Source: Spirochaetaceae bacterium (GTDB taxonomy: Bacteria > Spirochaetota > Spirochaetia > Treponematales > Breznakiellaceae). Taken from it: a stretch of 7,228 nt of DNA. A program made the position numbers and the translations under genes. How positions within the stretch are numbered: the stretch's first letter is position 1; each line of letters begins with the position of its first letter. Below, one piece after another: positions 5,690-7,228 of the stretch. The DNA lies in contig JAITHF010000262.1 of NCBI GenBank assembly GCA_031280115.1, forward strand, positions 1-7,228. The letters are read 5' to 3'. Below the pieces are notes generated by a model. The model did not search any database, was not told the origin of the DNA, and saw only the letters and a program-made list of their open reading frames with translations.

Positions 5690-6655
5690 TTAGGGCGCGT
5701 TCCCGCCTGCCGCCTGTCTATAGGCGATAATCCGCCGCACCCGAGCCGGCGGCTGGGGCGCGAGAAGTCCGAACACGCTGGCCATAGCCTGTTCCCGCCG
5801 TTCTGTCCAGTTCCCCTTGCTGTCCAGCGTATAGGCGTACCGAATATCCGCGCTCGTGTCAGCTGACGTTATGGAGCGGAGCAGCCCCGCTTCATCCCAT
5901 TGGAGCGCGAGGTTTTCGGCAGGAGCGCCGGCCCCGGGGCGGCTCCAGTAGCGGGGGCGGCCATGGCCGGTGTAGAGCGCCGAAAACGCCCCTTGAGGGC
6001 TTTCGATACGGGAAACAGCGCCGAAACTGTTGTAATCATGCTCTGCCGCCGTTTCCCCCTGGGCGGACCGGCTGGCAAGGCGGGGGCGGCCTCCCAAAGA
6101 GCCAGTATCGAAGTGCGCCAGGGCGGTTCCTTCTGGATCATACCATGTTTCGGCGGCATCGTCGTGCCGGAGCGCCGCAAAAGAAACGGCGCCCCCTTGG
6201 GTTATCCGCGCAAGGGACGCAGGAACCGGAGCGTCTATAAATTCCACGGTCCAGATCCCTTCCGCGCCGGTAACAGCAAAGCCTTTGAGGGTCCCCGGCG
6301 CCCCTGCCTCAAGGGTTATCTGGACGAAAGCCCCCTGCACCACAGATGGAAACGCCGTAAGGGCGCCTGCGCTGTTCCACGCCGCGCGGTATTCCGCGCC
6401 GTCATCCATGATAAGGGTAATAGCAGCCGCGCTTCCCGCAGTAAGGCGGAACCCGTCAGGCGGCATGGATCGCGGCCAATCCGGCGTCCAGACAACCGTG
6501 TTTTCTTGGGAAGCGGCAAGGATGCGCCCCAAAGGGAACGGCGCGGGGCTCTCCGCTGTATCCGGGGGCAGCCCTTCCCCGTGGGGCGGGTCATCTGCCG
6601 CCAGAAAGGAGAGGGGCGCGGCAACAATAAGCATCATAAGGGAAACCAAACGCAT
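5690..6655 (-). CDS. Predicted exported protein with YD/RHS-like strands
   Basis: This 321-aa protein has an N-terminal signal peptide (MRLVSLMMLIVAAPLSFLAA, 1-20) with likely cleavage before DD. There is no lipobox cysteine, so it is predicted to be periplasmic or secreted. A Pro-rich linker (23-42) follows. The second half carries strand-turn-strand units that resemble YD/RHS repeats: WYDPEGTALAHFD (171-183), HDYNSFGAVSRIESPQG (206-222), LQWDEAGLLRSITS (251-264) and YAYTLDSKGNWTERRE (273-288). The last is the most typical. It is far shorter than RHS toxins, and I see no toxin domain or core-associated motif, so a stand-alone beta-sheet envelope protein is more likely. The start is set by the signal peptide and by a promoter whose -10 lies 9 nt upstream. 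There is no good ribosome binding site. Confidence 0.75.
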   Translation of the reverse strand: MRLVSLMMLIVAAPLSFLAADDPPHGEGLPPDTAESPAPFPLGRILAASQENTVVWTPDWPRSMPPDGFRLTAGSAAAITLIMDDGAEYRAAWNSAGALTAFPSVVQGAFVQITLEAGAPGTLKGFAVTGAEGIWTVEFIDAPVPASLARITQGGAVSFAALRHDDAAETWYDPEGTALAHFDTGSLGGRPRLASRSAQGETAAEHDYNSFGAVSRIESPQGAFSALYTGHGRPRYWSRPGAGAPAENLALQWDEAGLLRSITSADTSADIRYAYTLDSKGNWTERREQAMASVFGLLAPQPPARVRRIIAYRQAAGGNAP

Positions 6656-6664
6656 GATAGTTCC

Positions 6665-6693
6665 AATATACCCGCCCGCTCTCCATCACGCAA
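6665..6693 (-). promoter_or_regulatory. Promoter for the exported protein-84 aa unit
   Basis: On the minus strand TTGCGT (6693-6688) and TATATT (6670-6665) are 17 bp apart. The ATG follows the -10 after 9 nt, so the leader would be about 2-3 nt. The -35 is preceded directly by AAGGGGG at the edge of copy C, the same arrangement as at rnz. Confidence 0.6.
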
Positions 6694-6986
6694 CCCCCTT
6701 ACGGGCAGCCTGCGGCTGTTTCACGTGCTTCCTGCGGTGCGAGGGTTCGCAATTTTAGTCACAACCCAGAAGCGGCGCCTCAGCGGACGTCGCAAACGCA
6801 CGGGCGCAGCGCAGGCAGCCGTTGGTTGGGGGTTTGGGGGCAGCCTCCGGCTGTTCCCTTACGGGAAGTTCGCAAAAGAAGGCGCGAAACATGAAGCGCT
6901 GATAAAAAAGCCCCCAAATTCTCTTCAACGAGGCGCGAAGCGCCGATAATCCGTTATACCATAATGATTTATGCGGGGGCAGGATA
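6694..6986 (-). repeat. Hairpin-rich intergenic repeat module, copy C
   Basis: This is the most complete copy. Read on the minus strand from CTATCCTG (6985-6978), it aligns with copy A. Its other end (6701-6840) aligns with copy B. Hairpins are CAGCC-TGC-GGCTG (6706-6718), CAGCC-TCC-GGCTG (6841-6853), TTCCC-TTAC-GGGAA (6854-6867) and GGCGC-GAA-GCGCC (6932-6944). The outer stem TTTGGGGGC (6833-6841) pairs with GCCCCCAAA (6910-6918). No gene is visible, and open frames crossing it are unconvincing. Confidence 0.85.
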
Positions 6987-7113
6987 GTTTTTTTGGGGCA
7001 CCGCGGAACTTATTTGGGTACCCAAAAAACTTATTTGGTTCCCCAAGAAACTTTTTTGGTGCCCCAAAAACTTTATTTGGTACCCCAGAAAACTTATTTG
7101 GTGCCCCAAAAAA
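6987..7113. repeat. Tandem array of six 20-22 bp dyad repeats (array 2)
   Basis: Units begin near 6987, 7008, 7029, 7050, 7070 and 7092. The common plan is ACTTATTTGG, a 4-nt loop, then CCAAAAA. Loops vary: GTAC, TTCC, TGCC, TACC, TGCC, and GGCA in the degenerate first unit. Arms keep TTTGG/CCAAA-type pairing with occasional T/G pairs. A 20-bp unit is followed by a 22-bp unit, so the overall 21-bp register is kept. Plan and period match array 1, although the arm sequences differ. The array attaches to copy C at CAGGATAG, the reverse complement of the array 1 junction. Confidence 0.92.
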
Positions 7114-7121
7114 CCGGTTTT
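7110..7121. other. 12-bp palindrome at the right end of array 2
   Basis: AAAACCGGTTTT is a perfect palindrome covering the last A-tract of the array. It marks the change from array to flanking sequence. Confidence 0.6.
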
Positions 7122-7137
7122 CCCATCGCGCCCTGTT

Positions 7138-7228
7138 GGTATAGTATAAATTACCGGCGCTTCCGCGCCTCTTTGGGAAGAATTTGGGGGAACCAGTTCC
7201 CCCAAACCCCCCACTAGCGCGACGTGTG
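7138..7228 (+). repeat. Hairpin-rich intergenic repeat module, copy D (partial)
   Basis: TATAAATTACCGGCGCTTC and the following GAAGAATTTGGGGG match copy A (221-269) in the same orientation, and match copy C inverted across array 2. It contains GGCGC-TTCC-GCGCC (7156-7169). It also contains an outer stem collapsed onto itself: TTTGGGGGAAC (7183-7193) pairs with GTTCCCCCAAA (7196-7206) around just CA. The copy is cut by the window end. Confidence 0.8.

Noticed and set aside
5900..6949. 349-codon plus-strand frame
   Set aside because: It is antisense to the exported-protein gene and runs on through copy C. Its composition is Arg/Pro/Gly-rich, typical of a shadow frame in G+C-rich DNA.
6969..7217. 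Open frames on both strands of array 2 with FLG-x-Q or LVPQKTY heptapeptides
   Set aside because: Both strands are open at once because of the 21-bp period. There is no ribosome binding site, and the dyad structure explains the conservation better than coding does.

Overview
The window is about 55-60% G+C by eye and looks like a bacterial chromosome segment. The closest fit I can suggest is a spirochaete of the Treponema type. That rests on the RecA sequence and on a long regulator with two cyclic-nucleotide-type domains beside it. It is a family-level impression and was not checked by any search.

Layout. The window opens inside an array of about nine 20-22 bp dyad repeats (2-190). This is joined to a hairpin-rich intergenic repeat module (copy A, 191-471). 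Two minus-strand genes follow: recA (490-1647) and, upstream of it, a CNB-TPR-CNB-winged-helix regulator (1722-2978). A second module (copy B, 3042-3301) fills the divergent intergenic region. To its right, on the plus strand, are ribonuclease Z (3338-4264), an overlapping NADPH-dependent FMN reductase / iron-sulfur flavoprotein-like gene (4254-4856), and a divergent macro-domain protein (4898-5422). The macro gene's stop codon overlaps the stop of a convergent minus-strand pair: an 84-aa unknown protein (5419-5673) preceded by a predicted secreted protein with YD/RHS-like strands (5690-6655). A third module (copy C, 6694-6986) lies upstream of that pair. It is joined to a second 21-bp dyad array (6987-7113), which is followed by a fourth, partial module (copy D, from about 7138) that runs off the end.

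The genes are ordinary housekeeping or accessory functions (recombination, tRNA 3' processing, redox, possible ADP-ribose chemistry). They form at least three transcription units: regulator-recA, rnz-flavoprotein (with the macro gene behind its own promoter), and secreted protein-84 aa. The unusual part is the intergenic DNA. A modular repeat family recurs four times. It is built of short G/C hairpins with 3-nt loops and an outer TTTGGGGG/CCCCCAAA stem. Two copies attach, at the same CTATCCTG junction, to tandem dyad arrays with an 8-4-8 plan and a two-helical-turn period.

The edges of copies B and C sit directly against the -35 hexamers of three promoters. At three genes the -10 box lies only 7-9 nt from the ATG with little or no Shine-Dalgarno sequence, which suggests leaderless or nearly leaderless mRNAs. 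No tRNA, rRNA, transposase or CRISPR array was seen.
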